Shown: positions 33,379 through 42,121, numbered from the stretch's first letter. The stretch: DNA of 64,000 bases from Lachnospiraceae bacterium (GCA_019423745.1 JAHZAV010000004.1:54749-118748), one strand, 5' to 3'. A program made the numbers and translations. The notes: generated by a model from the sequence alone, not told the origin.

Positions 33379-35733
33379 TTATTTTGTTTCATTTACAACA
33401 AAGGCCTTTTTAATTACTTCCTTCATATGAGATACGGGTATAATCTCCAGCCCTTTTGTAATTTCTGAAGACAGCTCTTCCACATCTCTTTTATTTTCCT
33501 CTGGTACAAGAACTGTCTTCATTCCAGCACTCTTCGCTGCCAGAAGTTTTTCCTTCAGACCTCCAATAGGAAGTACTCTTCCCCTCAGGGTAATTTCTCC
33601 TGTCATTGCAATATCTGCACGCACTTTGTATCCAGTAATAGCAGAAAGCATAGCAGTAGCCATCGTAATTCCGGCAGAAGGACCGTCTTTTGGAACTGCC
33701 CCTTCCGGAATATGTATATGAAGATCATGCTTTTCGAAAAAATCTTCCTCAATATCATATTCCCCGCCAATGGAACGGATGTATGTAATTCCTGTCCGCG
33801 CAGACTCCTTCATCACATCTCCCAGTTGTCCGGTCAGAATCATCTCACCCTTTCCAGGCATAACATTCACTTCGATCTGTAAAGTATCTCCTCCTACACT
33901 GGTCCAGGCAAGTCCACGGACAATTCCCACCTCATCTGTGAGATTTGCCATCTGATAGGTATATTTTTCTCTTCCAAGATATTTATGGAGATTGCTTTCT
34001 GTCACACGGATAGTCGACTTTTTATTTTCCAGGATTTCCTTAGCAGCCTTTCTGCAGATATCTCCGATTTTTCGTTCAAGTTGCCTTACTCCTGCCTCTT
34101 TTGTATAGTTTCTTGCCATTTTCCAGACAGCTCCCTTGCTGATCACAAGCTGACTCCTTTTTAACCCGTGTTTTTCCAGCTGTTTTGGAATCAGATGTTC
34201 CATGGCAATATGCATCTTCTCATTTTCAGTATAACTTGAAACCTCAATAACTTCCATACGATCAAGAAGAGGCCGAGGAATGGTCTGCAGCGTATTTGCT
34301 GTGGTTACAAATAAAACTTCTGAAAGGTCAATGGGTACTTCCAGATAATGATCCCGAAAACGATAGTTCTGCTCTCCATCCAGTACTTCCAGCAAAGCAG
34401 AAAATGTATCTCCTTTGTAATCATTGCTGACCTTATCAATTTCATCCAGCAACATAAGCGGATTTTTCACACCTGCACTCCGAAGTCCTGCGGCAATTCT
34501 TCCGGGCATCGCCCCTACATAGGTCTTCCGATGTCCTCTGATCTCTGCTTCATCCCGCACGCCTCCCAAAGAAATGCGGACATAAGGTTTCTTTAATGCA
34601 CGTGCCAGCGATTTGGCAATTGATGTCTTACCTGTTCCCGGAGGCCCCACCAGACAGAGAATCGGACTCTCTCCTTTTCTTGTCAGGGCACGCACTGCCA
34701 GAAATTCCAGCACTCTTTCCTTTACCTGCTCCAGACCATAATGATCTTCCTCCAACACCTGCTTGGCATACTCTATATCTTTATGATCCTTCACTGCTTT
34801 GTCCCACGGCATTTCCAGCATTGTTTCGATATAAGTACGGATAACTCCATTCTCCGCCGGACTGTTCATAGAACTTTTGAATCGGTTAATCTCCTTTTGC
34901 AGTTTTTCTTTTACTTCTTTGGATGCTTTCAGTTTTTCTGCCGCCATCTCAAATTCTTCAGCATCTGAAATGGTATTATCCTCTCCCAACTCTTCTCGAA
35001 TCTGTTTCAGCTGCTCTCTTAAAATATATTCTCTTTGGTTCTGGTCTACTCTTTCTTTGACCTTCTTCTGGATTTCGTCCTTGATATCCATAATCTGCAT
35101 TTCATTGACCAATTTAAAGGCCAACATCTGATATCGCTTCAAAAGATCAGGTTCTTCCAAAAGTTCCTGCAAATCCTTTTGTTCAAGAGGCACATTAGCT
35201 GCAATCTGGTCTACTACCTGACAAAGTTCTGTATATTCCTGTATCTGTTTTATCATATCCTTGGGATATTTTGGCAAACGCATGGCGTATTCTATATAAA
35301 TTTCCTTCAGCCCTCTTGCCATAGCTTCCAAATTGGCACTGTTTCCTTCTTTATCTTCTGACAACTGCGGCGCTTCATTAACGTTTTCAATCACGGTCAC
35401 GTTAGCCCTCATATAAGGCTCCGTAAACTCAACCGCATTAAGCTGGGCACGTTTTTCTCCTGATATCAGCACCCTCAAGAGATTTCTGGGAAGTTTGATC
35501 ACCTGACGAATGGAAGCAATGGTTCCGATCTTCTGAAGATCCTCCATTCCCGGTTCTTCTGTTTCAATGTCCTTTTGTGCTGTCAGAAAGACTTTCTGTC
35601 CCTCTTCCTGCATTGCTTCTTCTATTGCCTGTATGGAACGCTCCCGACTCACATCAAAATGTGTCACCATCTCTGGAAGAACTGTCATTCCTCGCAGTGC
35701 TACCATAGGCAGACTCTTTACTTCTTTGCTCAT
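33379..35733 (-). CDS. lon: ATP-dependent protease Lon
   Basis: Cytosolic AAA+ serine protease, 784 residues. N-terminal LAN substrate domain (about 8-205, LPMVALRGMTVLPEM), helical middle with long coiled segments (about 205-320), AAA+ module with Walker A VGPPGTGKTSIAKS near 360 and Walker B LMLLDEIDKV near 420, and the S16 protease domain with catalytic Ser in PKDGPSAGITM near 687 and Lys in GGLKEKLLAAKSAG near 730. GGAGG sits 7 bases before ATG 35733. The clpX terminator separates it from the tig-clpP-clpX operon; a weak promoter (TTGTGC, 16 bases, TAGAAT) overlaps that terminator region. No CIRCE or CtsR box was seen. Confidence 0.97.
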   Translation of the reverse strand: MSKEVKSLPMVALRGMTVLPEMVTHFDVSRERSIQAIEEAMQEEGQKVFLTAQKDIETEEPGMEDLQKIGTIASIRQVIKLPRNLLRVLISGEKRAQLNAVEFTEPYMRANVTVIENVNEAPQLSEDKEGNSANLEAMARGLKEIYIEYAMRLPKYPKDMIKQIQEYTELCQVVDQIAANVPLEQKDLQELLEEPDLLKRYQMLAFKLVNEMQIMDIKDEIQKKVKERVDQNQREYILREQLKQIREELGEDNTISDAEEFEMAAEKLKASKEVKEKLQKEINRFKSSMNSPAENGVIRTYIETMLEMPWDKAVKDHKDIEYAKQVLEEDHYGLEQVKERVLEFLAVRALTRKGESPILCLVGPPGTGKTSIAKSLARALKKPYVRISLGGVRDEAEIRGHRKTYVGAMPGRIAAGLRSAGVKNPLMLLDEIDKVSNDYKGDTFSALLEVLDGEQNYRFRDHYLEVPIDLSEVLFVTTANTLQTIPRPLLDRMEVIEVSSYTENEKMHIAMEHLIPKQLEKHGLKRSQLVISKGAVWKMARNYTKEAGVRQLERKIGDICRKAAKEILENKKSTIRVTESNLHKYLGREKYTYQMANLTDEVGIVRGLAWTSVGGDTLQIEVNVMPGKGEMILTGQLGDVMKESARTGITYIRSIGGEYDIEEDFFEKHDLHIHIPEGAVPKDGPSAGITMATAMLSAITGYKVRADIAMTGEITLRGRVLPIGGLKEKLLAAKSAGMKTVLVPEENKRDVEELSSEITKGLEIIPVSHMKEVIKKAFVVNETK

Positions 35734-35801
35734 TCATTATCCTCCGTGTTCCTATCTGCTGCTCACCGACTGTACAGCCGTAAGCCATATAATTCTATCT
35801 G

Positions 35802-35835
35802 ATATAAAAGCGGGCACAATCAAGCTTGTGCCCGC
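35802..35835 (-). terminator. Rho-independent terminator of tig-clpP-clpX operon
   Basis: A perfect 10-bp G/C-rich stem (35810-35819 with 35826-35835, 6-base loop) starts 8 bases after the clpX stop and is followed on the minus strand by CTTTTATATC. Confidence 0.8.
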
Positions 35836-35842
35836 CCCTCAT

Positions 35843-37102
35843 TTATGCACTTTCTATTTGTAAATGATCATGTTCGCAGATGGGAGTACCTGTTCCATCC
35901 ACGACTGCCTTTGTAATACGACATGTTTTTAACGTCTCATCTGATGGGGCATGATACATAGTATCCATCATGATATTCTCCATAATTGCACGAAGCCCCC
36001 TTGCTCCGGTTTTTCTCTTAAGTGAAGTATCTGCGATAGCTTCCAGAGCATCCCGGTCAAAGGTAAGTTCCACACCATCCAGCTCCAGCATCTTCTGGTA
36101 CTGTTTTACAATAGCACTCTTGGGTTCTGTCAGAATACGAATCAGTGCATTGCGATCCAACATTTCCAGAGAAACCGTTACTGGAACACGTCCCACCAAT
36201 TCCGGAATCAGTCCGAATTTCACAAGATCCTGTGGAAGCACCTGCTTCAACAGACGATCGATATCATCCTCATGTTTTCCGGCAATTTCTGCATTGAAAC
36301 CAATCGATTTCTGGTCAATTCTTTTCTCTACGATTTTTTCCAGCCCCTCAAAGGCTCCACCGCATATGAAAAGAATATTTGTTGTATCAATTTGCAGAAG
36401 CTCCTGATGTGGATGCTTTCTGCCCCCTTGAGGAGGCACGCTTGCGACTGTACCCTCTATAATTTTCAGAAGAGCCTGCTGTACTCCTTCACCGGAAACA
36501 TCTCTGGTAATGGATGGATTTTCTGATTTTCTTGTAATCTTATCGATCTCATCAATATAAATGATACCGTACTCTGCTCTCTCAATATCACCGTCTGCGG
36601 CCTGAATAATCTTAAGAAGAATATTCTCCACGTCTTCTCCCACATAGCCTGCCTCTGTAAGTGCAGTGGCATCTGCAATGGCAAAAGGTACATTCAAAAT
36701 TTTAGCAAGTGTCTGAGCTAAAAGCGTTTTCCCACAGCCTGTCGGGCCTAACATAAGAATATTGCTTTTTTTCAGCTCCACAGCCGGATCCTTTTCCGCC
36801 ATAATACGTTTATAGTGATTATATACTGCAACAGACAACACCTTTTTCGCCTGTTCCTGTCCGATTACATACTCATCAAGAAAGGCTTTGATCTCCTCTG
36901 GTTTCAGGAGATTAATATCATCAAAGGGGTTGATATTTCTGGTATTTTCATATTCAAATTCTTCTTCCATGATCTCTGCACACACATCAATGCATTCATC
37001 ACAGATGTAAACGCCGCCCGGACCTGCGATAAGCTTCCGAACCTGGGACTGCGTTTTATTGCAGAACGAACATCTGATCTGATCGTCGTTTCTTCCTGCC
37101 AT
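35843..37102 (-). CDS. clpX: ATP-dependent Clp protease ATP-binding subunit ClpX
   Basis: AAA+ unfoldase that feeds ClpP, 419 residues. The N-terminal zinc-binding domain has Cys pairs in RCSFCNKTQ (Cys11, Cys14) and YICDECIDVC (near 33-36). Walker A is GPTGCGKTLLAQT near 117, Walker B IIYIDEIDKI near 180, pore-loop region GYVGEDVENIL near 150, and the IGF-type ClpP-docking loop lies near KRIDQKSIGFNAE around 268. The sensor region KRKTGARGLR is near 365. It follows clpP after 85 bases and ends the tig-clpP-clpX operon. Confidence 0.97.
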   Translation of the reverse strand: MAGRNDDQIRCSFCNKTQSQVRKLIAGPGGVYICDECIDVCAEIMEEEFEYENTRNINPFDDINLLKPEEIKAFLDEYVIGQEQAKKVLSVAVYNHYKRIMAEKDPAVELKKSNILMLGPTGCGKTLLAQTLAKILNVPFAIADATALTEAGYVGEDVENILLKIIQAADGDIERAEYGIIYIDEIDKITRKSENPSITRDVSGEGVQQALLKIIEGTVASVPPQGGRKHPHQELLQIDTTNILFICGGAFEGLEKIVEKRIDQKSIGFNAEIAGKHEDDIDRLLKQVLPQDLVKFGLIPELVGRVPVTVSLEMLDRNALIRILTEPKSAIVKQYQKMLELDGVELTFDRDALEAIADTSLKRKTGARGLRAIMENIMMDTMYHAPSDETLKTCRITKAVVDGTGTPICEHDHLQIESA

Positions 37103-37187
37103 TCTTTCACCTCTTTATTATTTCTTTATAAGACAAACGAAGGACAGGCAAACCAGGGGATATCCCCGGCATGCCCATCCCCGTGTT

Positions 37188-37772
37188 CTATTTGCGGCTT
37201 GCGATAATTTCATCTACCAGCCCGTATGCCTTTGCCTCCTCTGCGGACATAAAATTATCTCTTTCTGTGTCCACACGGATTACTTCTATAGGCTGTCCTG
37301 TATTCTCTGCCAGGATCTGATTCAAATTCTCGCGGGTCTTCAAAATATGTTCCGCTGCAATTTGAATTTCCGTCGCCTGACCCTGTGCTCCGCCAGACGG
37401 CTGATGAATCATAATTTCTGCATGAGGCAGGGCAAATCTTTTTCCCTTTGCTCCTCCTGCAAGGAGAAAAGAACCCATACTAGCTGCCATACCGATGCAA
37501 TATGTGCACACATCACATTTAATGTACTGCATCGTGTCATAAATTGCCATCCCTGCTGTAACAGAGCCTCCCGGACTGTTAATATATAAGTGAATATCTT
37601 TCTCCGGATCCTCTGCCTCCAGGAACATAAGCTGTGCAACAATTACACTTGCAGATACATCTGTCACCTCTTCTCCAAGGAAGATGATCCTGTCTTTCAG
37701 TAATCTGGAATAAATGTCATAGGAACGCTCTCCACGGCTGGTCTGTTCAATGACATAAGGTACTAAGCTCAT
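37188..37772 (-). CDS. clpP: ATP-dependent Clp protease proteolytic subunit ClpP
   Basis: Serine peptidase, 194 residues, the usual length, which forms the tetradecameric chamber. The catalytic triad is visible: Ser in GMAASMGSFLLAGG near residue 97, His in LPHAEIMIHQPSGG near 122, Asp in RDNFMSAEEAKAYGLVD near 171. A classical N-terminus SLVPYVIEQTSRGERSYDIYSRLL forms the axial loops after processing. AGGAGG precedes the ATG. tig lies 38 bases upstream. A palindromic segment between clpP and clpX (37153-37169) may temper read-through. Confidence 0.97.
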   Translation of the reverse strand: MSLVPYVIEQTSRGERSYDIYSRLLKDRIIFLGEEVTDVSASVIVAQLMFLEAEDPEKDIHLYINSPGGSVTAGMAIYDTMQYIKCDVCTYCIGMAASMGSFLLAGGAKGKRFALPHAEIMIHQPSGGAQGQATEIQIAAEHILKTRENLNQILAENTGQPIEVIRVDTERDNFMSAEEAKAYGLVDEIIASRK

Positions 37773-37810
37773 GTAAATTCCTCCTATTTTCTACTATCCG
37801 CTGCAATGAA

Positions 37811-39097
37811 TTATTCTGTCACTGCATTTTCTACTAAGAAAGTTACAGCCTCCTGTACAGCCATATCTTCTTTCATCTGTTTCTTTTCTGCATCGCCCAT
37901 GTATTCTTTCAGCTTATCTGCTTCCATCTGATAAGCTTCTGCCATTTTTGCGATCTCTTCATCCAGCTTTTCATCGCTGATCTCAATATTTTCTGCTTTT
38001 GCAATTGCTTCCAGAACAAGGCGGGTTTCAATCCGTTTTACTGCCTGCGGCTTGAGCTCTTCCATCATCTTTTCCTGTGTTGATCCTGTGAATTGATAAT
38101 ACTGCTCAATTGTAAGTCCCTGCTGTCTCATTCTCTGTGCAAAATCATCCAGCATCTGTCTTGCCTGTGTATCGATCATTGCATCCGGAATCTCCATAGA
38201 AGCATTTGCAATCGCCTGCTCTACAGCCTGATCTTCCTGTTTGGATTTACCTTCTTTTTCCTTCTGCTCTTTGATCTTTGCCTTAATATCAGCCTTATAT
38301 TCATCTAATGTATCGAATTCAGAAACTTCTGCCGCAAATTCGTCATCAATCTCCGGCAGCTCTTTTGCCTTGATCTCATGGATTGTACATTTAAATACAG
38401 CAGCTTTGCCTTTCAGATTTTCTGCATGGTAATCTTCCGGGAAAGTTACGTTAACTTCTGTTTCTTTTCCGGATTCTACGCCAATAAGCTGATCCTCAAA
38501 TCCCGGAATAAAGGAACCGGATCCAATTGTAAGAGGATAGTTTTCACCCTTTCCTCCCTCAAAAGCTTCTCCGTCAACAAAACCTTCAAAATCAAGAATT
38601 ACTTCATCACCATCCTGAACCGGACGATCTTCAACTGTAATTGTTCTTGCATTTTTCTCTGCTTCTTCCTGCAGTTTTGCATCAATCTCCTTCTGTGTTA
38701 CACGATTGGAAACCTTGTCAACCTTCAGTCCTTTGTATTCTCCAAGAGTTACTTCCGGCTTTGTTGCTACTTCTGCTGTAAAAATGAACGGTTTTCCCTT
38801 TTCAATCTGTACAATGTCAATCTTAGGCTGGGAAACAATATCCAGACCACTTTCTTCATATGCTTCAGAATAAGCCTTCGGAAGAAGGGCATTTGCAGCA
38901 TCATCATAAAAGATCTCTGCTCCGTACATTTTCTCTACCATCTGACGTGGTACTTTTCCTTTACGGAATCCTGGAATGCTAATTTTAGATTTCTGTCTGT
39001 TATACGCACTCTGAAGTGCTTTTTCTAAATCATCTGCAGAAACTTCGATTGTAAGTTTCGCCATGTTTTTTTCCAGTTTCTCTACCTGTAAACTCAT
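37811..39097 (-). CDS. tig: Trigger factor (ribosome-associated chaperone)
   Basis: Nascent-chain chaperone with peptidyl-prolyl isomerase activity, 428 residues. The ribosome-docking signature FRKGKVPR lies in SIPGFRKGKVPRQMVEKMYG near residue 44. The FKBP-type domain (about 150-240) contains VILDFEGFVDGEAFEGGKGENYPL, and the C-terminal helical cradle (about 245-425) is charged and rich in Glu, Lys and Gln. It opens the tig-clpP-clpX operon, a conserved order in Firmicutes. AGGAGG lies 9 bases before the ATG, with an extended -10 promoter further upstream. Confidence 0.96.
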   Translation of the reverse strand: MSLQVEKLEKNMAKLTIEVSADDLEKALQSAYNRQKSKISIPGFRKGKVPRQMVEKMYGAEIFYDDAANALLPKAYSEAYEESGLDIVSQPKIDIVQIEKGKPFIFTAEVATKPEVTLGEYKGLKVDKVSNRVTQKEIDAKLQEEAEKNARTITVEDRPVQDGDEVILDFEGFVDGEAFEGGKGENYPLTIGSGSFIPGFEDQLIGVESGKETEVNVTFPEDYHAENLKGKAAVFKCTIHEIKAKELPEIDDEFAAEVSEFDTLDEYKADIKAKIKEQKEKEGKSKQEDQAVEQAIANASMEIPDAMIDTQARQMLDDFAQRMRQQGLTIEQYYQFTGSTQEKMMEELKPQAVKRIETRLVLEAIAKAENIEISDEKLDEEIAKMAEAYQMEADKLKEYMGDAEKKQMKEDMAVQEAVTFLVENAVTE

Positions 39098-39188
39098 GAA
39101 TCATTTCCTCCTGTTTCTATCCTGCTCTTTTCTTAATGGGCTAATGCCGCATATTCTGCAGGCTCTTCAGCTTTACACTCATTCATAG

Positions 39189-39197
39189 AGTATAACA
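39189..39197 (-). promoter_or_regulatory. Extended -10 promoter of tig operon
   Basis: Minus strand TGTTATACT (39189-39197) is an extended -10. No good -35 lies 17 bases upstream. The predicted leader is about 85 bases. Confidence 0.55.
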
Positions 39198-39221
39198 CAA
39201 ACTATGTAAAATAGCTAGACT

Positions 39222-39773
39222 CTATTTTAGATAAATAATGGAGTCTGATATCTCCTCTGCTTTTAATTTATCTGTAAGAACTTCGATCAGCTTTAAAGCA
39301 AAATCAATGGCTGTTCCCATGCCACGGCTTGTAATAATATTACCATCCTGAACAACCGGAACTTTCATGATTACTGCCCCTGAAAGTCTCTCCTCTACCG
39401 ACGGATAACAAGCTGCCCGTTTCCCTTTCAAAATTCCCATTGCCCCGAGAATTCCCGGAGCAGCACAGATAGCCCCAATATATTTACCATTTTCGTAGAA
39501 ATCTTTTACAACCCTTTGTACACCTTTATGTTCTTCCAGGTTCGTTGTTCCTGGCATACCTCCGGGCAGAACAATCATATCAAATTCAGCGAAGTTAACT
39601 TCTTCAAACAGATCCTCTGTCTGTACATTTATGCCATGAGCTCCATGAACCATATAATCGTCGGAAATGGATATGGTATCTACATATATTCTTGCACGCC
39701 GAAGCAGATCAACTGCTGTAAGTGCTTCAATCTCCTCAAAACCATCTGCCAATAACACCGCCGCTTTTTTCAT
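39222..39773 (-). CDS. DJ-1/PfpI family protein
   Basis: A 183-residue class I glutamine amidotransferase-like protein of the DJ-1 family (TIGR01383-like). The nucleophile Cys is in GAICAAPGILGAMG near residue 99, and the conserved Glu is in DGFEEIEALTAVDLLRRA near 15, as in human DJ-1 (E18/C106). VLPGGMPGTTNL near 62 is also typical. Family roles include stress protection, glyoxalase-type or deglycase activity, all debated, so no reaction is asserted. The start is ATG 39773 because GGAGG lies 7 bases upstream; an upstream start at 39800 has no site. Divergent from the CYTH gene with back-to-back promoters. Confidence 0.9.
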   Translation of the reverse strand: MKKAAVLLADGFEEIEALTAVDLLRRARIYVDTISISDDYMVHGAHGINVQTEDLFEEVNFAEFDMIVLPGGMPGTTNLEEHKGVQRVVKDFYENGKYIGAICAAPGILGAMGILKGKRAACYPSVEERLSGAVIMKVPVVQDGNIITSRGMGTAIDFALKLIEVLTDKLKAEEISDSIIYLK

Positions 39774-39802
39774 AGTGATTCCTCCTTTTATCTTCTGCAT
39801 TT

Positions 39803-39831
39803 ATAGTATCAGACTGTTTCTGAAAAAGCAA
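39803..39831 (-). promoter_or_regulatory. Promoter of the DJ-1 gene
   Basis: Minus strand TTGCTT (39826-39831), 17 bases, TACTAT (39803-39808). Confidence 0.55.
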
Positions 39832-39835
39832 TTTA

Positions 39836-39864
39836 TTTACAACTGTCTTTTTATGGATTATGAT
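39836..39864 (+). promoter_or_regulatory. Promoter of the CYTH gene
   Basis: TTTACA (39836-39841), 17 bases, TATGAT (39859-39864). The -35 box is four bases from the -35 of the divergent DJ-1 promoter, so one bound factor could affect both. Confidence 0.65.
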
Positions 39865-39890
39865 AAAACAAAACCTGAAAGGAGTCCAAT

Positions 39891-40343
39891 ATGGAAATAG
39901 AAAGAAAATATCTAATCCCCAAAATTCCTTCTGATTTAAAAATCACGAAGACAAGACACATTGAACAGGGATATCTGTGCACAGATCCCGTGGTTCGTAT
40001 ACGTCGGGACGATGAGAATTTTTTCCTTACCTACAAATCAAAAGGTCTGATGGTTCGTGAAGAATATAATCTTCCTCTCACTCCTGAAGCCTATAAGCAT
40101 CTTCGTTCCAAAATCGATGGACGACTCATTCAGAAATTACGTCATGTTATTCCTCTGAAGGATCATCTCTTTATCGAGCTGGACGTTTTTCAAGGAGATC
40201 TTGCACCTCTGGTACTGGCAGAAGTAGAATTTCCCACTGAAGAAATGGCGCAAAATTTCCAAGCCCCTGACTGGTTTGGAAAAGATGTCACCTTTTCTTC
40301 CCGTTATCACAACAGTACACTAAGTCAAACGAAAAGCAAATAG
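39891..40343 (+). CDS. CYTH domain protein (triphosphate tunnel metalloenzyme)
   Basis: A compact 150-residue CYTH-fold protein. The ExExK signature opens the protein (MEIERKYLI), followed by basic strands that line the tunnel (VVRIRRDDENFFLTYKSKG near 33-52, and HVIPLKDHLFIELDVFQGDL near 84). VLAEVEFPTEEMAQNF near 112 gives further acidic metal ligands. Short bacterial members hydrolyse inorganic triphosphate or nucleoside triphosphates; adenylate cyclase activity is less likely at this size. AAGGAG precedes the ATG. Its last codon begins the terminator stem, so the gene is probably monocistronic. Confidence 0.9.
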   Translation: MEIERKYLIPKIPSDLKITKTRHIEQGYLCTDPVVRIRRDDENFFLTYKSKGLMVREEYNLPLTPEAYKHLRSKIDGRLIQKLRHVIPLKDHLFIELDVFQGDLAPLVLAEVEFPTEEMAQNFQAPDWFGKDVTFSSRYHNSTLSQTKSK

Positions 40344-40380
40344 CAACATTTCGTTGCTATTTATGTGTATTTTTCGTTTT
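40338..40380 (+). terminator. Rho-independent terminator of the CYTH gene
   Basis: Perfect 10-bp stem (40338-40347 with 40353-40362, 5-base loop) starting inside the last codons, followed by a T-rich run (TATTTTTCGTTTT). Confidence 0.8.
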
Positions 40381-40408
40381 GTTGCATAACGCCCCATTTG
40401 TCAGGTTA

Positions 40409-40449
40409 ATTGCTATACTAAAGATACTTTAATACGGAGGTATAGCAAT
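40409..40449 (+). promoter_or_regulatory. Promoter and perfect dyad around the HTH regulator start
   Basis: An extended -10 TGCTATACT lies at 40411-40419. ATTGCTATAC (40409-40418) and GTATAGCAAT (40440-40449) are exact 10-bp inverted copies 21 bases apart, one over the -10, the other over the start codon. The left arm is upstream of the predicted transcript start, so this is a DNA dyad rather than an RNA hairpin, and fits autoregulation by the encoded HTH protein. Confidence 0.6.
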
Positions 40450-40855
40450 GCCTAACATTCAACTTGCACGAAATCTTAAATATCTGCGCATAGCGTACGG
40501 ACTCACCCAGGATGACTTGGGTGCTTTTCTCAATATCTCCAGGCAGGCCTATTCTAACTATGAGAATCTGAAACGCTCTCCCGATCTGGACTCTTTGATC
40601 CGTCTGGCAAGTTTGTACCGCCTTTCTCTTGATGATTTGGTCAACAAGGAGCTTTCCACTTTCATGGAAGCCGATCATTCTTTTCAGATCCAGGAAGAAA
40701 AAACTTTCTTTCATCTGGCTATTGATCGTGCAAGCGAGAACAGAATTTATCTTACAAAAGAAGAAACGGAATTTATTTCTAAATTCCGCACTCTTTCTCC
40801 AGAAGACCAGCAGATTGCCTTAGGCTTCATAGATTCCCGTTCTAAAAAAATCTGA
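40448..40855 (+). CDS. XRE-family helix-turn-helix regulator
   Basis: A 135-residue protein with an N-terminal Cro/CI-type HTH (about 5-60): LARNLKYLRIAYGLTQDDLGAFLNISRQAYSNYENLKRSPDLDSLIRLASLY, then a C-terminal helical region (about 85-130) with LTKEETEFISKFRTLSPEDQQIALGFIDS, a common dimerisation tail of this type. GGAGG precedes the ATG. It stands alone between the CYTH gene and the convergent lysC, so its only nearby plausible target is its own promoter, where a perfect dyad is found. No partner toxin or phage gene is adjacent. Confidence 0.87.
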   Translation: MPNIQLARNLKYLRIAYGLTQDDLGAFLNISRQAYSNYENLKRSPDLDSLIRLASLYRLSLDDLVNKELSTFMEADHSFQIQEEKTFFHLAIDRASENRIYLTKEETEFISKFRTLSPEDQQIALGFIDSRSKKI

Positions 40856-40884
40856 TTTCATGTGTTCGTTTGACTATCCTGCCC

Positions 40885-42099
40885 TTATTCAACAAGTGCA
40901 AGTGCAAATCCGTCATGAACAGCATTCATTGCTTCATCAATATCTTTTTCATCTATCAGAACTGTAATTCTGATCTCTGAAGTTGAAATCATGTTGATGT
41001 TAATCCGAGAATTATAAAGTGATTCAAACATCTTAGCAGCAACTCCCGGATTCGTCATCATTCCTGCTCCTACCACAGATATCTTTGCAACTTTTTCATT
41101 ATAGCTGATTTCCCGAATTGTCAGAGGCTCTTTGTGTTCCTCTAATATTTCCAAAGCACGTTTCAATTCATCCTGTGCAACGGTGAATGAAATATCTTTT
41201 GTTCCATCTCTTCCAACAGACTGCAGAATAATATCTACATTAATATTATTTTTTGCAAGCGTATTAAAGATTCTAAAGGCAGTTCCGGGTTTATCATCTA
41301 CTCCCATCACAGAGATTCTTGCAGTATTTTTGTCACCGGCAACACCTGTAATCAACATTTTTTCCATCTTTACTGTCTCCTTAATAATTGTTCCTTCACT
41401 GCGGTTCAAACTGGACCTTACTACCAGCTCTACCCCGTATTTTTTTGCCATCTCCACAGAACGATTGTGCAAAACTTTTGCTCCACAGGTAGCAAGTTCC
41501 AACATTTCGTCATATGTGATAGCTTCCAGTTTCCGTGCATTCTTTACTACCCTGGGGTCCGCAGTATAGACACCGTCCACATCAGTATAAATCTCACATA
41601 AGTCCGCATTTAAGACCGCCGCAAGAGCAACTGCTGTTGTATCGGAACCTCCCCGTCCCAACGTGGTAATATCATCATATTTGTTCACTCCCTGGAACCC
41701 TGTCACAATTACAATTTTTCTGGAATCCAGCTCGTGTAGAATTCTTTTTTTATCGATAGACTTAAATCTGGCGTTCCCATACCGCGAAGTAGAATTCATT
41801 TTTACCTGAAATGCATTCAGCGATACTGCAGGAACATCCATTGCATGCATTGCCATTGCCATCAATGAGACAGATACTTGCTCTCCTGTCGTCATCAGCA
41901 TGTCAAGTTCTCTTTTTTTCGGCTCCGGATTAATAGACTGCGCAAGGGAAATCAATTCGTCTGTCGTATCTCCCATAGCCGAGAGCACAACTACTACATC
42001 ATGACCTTTCCTGTAATCTTCAATGCAGCGCTTTGCTACATTATATATCCTCTCCTTGTCCGCGACGGATGAACCGCCAAACTTTTTTACAATTAACAT
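40885..42099 (-). CDS. lysC: Aspartate kinase
   Basis: First enzyme of the aspartate family pathway, phosphorylates aspartate. 404 residues: amino-acid kinase domain (about 1-240) with VKKFGGSSVADKERI at the start and GRGGSDTTAVALAAVL near 148, and two C-terminal ACT domains (about 265-400; ISVMGVDDKPGTAFRIF and ISVVGAGMMTNPGVAAKMF), which imply feedback control by lysine and/or threonine. It ends the secA-prfB-hom-apgM-lysC run, 22 bases after the apgM-like gene. It converges with the HTH regulator; no clear hairpin was found in the 29-base gap. No lysine riboswitch was seen. Confidence 0.95.
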   Translation of the reverse strand: MLIVKKFGGSSVADKERIYNVAKRCIEDYRKGHDVVVVLSAMGDTTDELISLAQSINPEPKKRELDMLMTTGEQVSVSLMAMAMHAMDVPAVSLNAFQVKMNSTSRYGNARFKSIDKKRILHELDSRKIVIVTGFQGVNKYDDITTLGRGGSDTTAVALAAVLNADLCEIYTDVDGVYTADPRVVKNARKLEAITYDEMLELATCGAKVLHNRSVEMAKKYGVELVVRSSLNRSEGTIIKETVKMEKMLITGVAGDKNTARISVMGVDDKPGTAFRIFNTLAKNNINVDIILQSVGRDGTKDISFTVAQDELKRALEILEEHKEPLTIREISYNEKVAKISVVGAGMMTNPGVAAKMFESLYNSRININMISTSEIRITVLIDEKDIDEAMNAVHDGFALALVE

Positions 42100-42121
42100 A
42101 GTTTCTCCTTCATCCTTTTCT

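Noticed and set aside
37773..39188. CIRCE or CtsR operator controlling tig, clpP, clpX or lon
   Set aside because: I looked for TTAGCACTC-N9-GAGTGCTAA and for tandem GGTCAAA heptads before tig, clpP, clpX and lon and found neither.
40448..40855. HTH gene considered as antitoxin of a toxin-antitoxin pair or phage remnant
   Set aside because: No small partner gene on either side: a CYTH enzyme with its own terminator precedes it and lysC converges.
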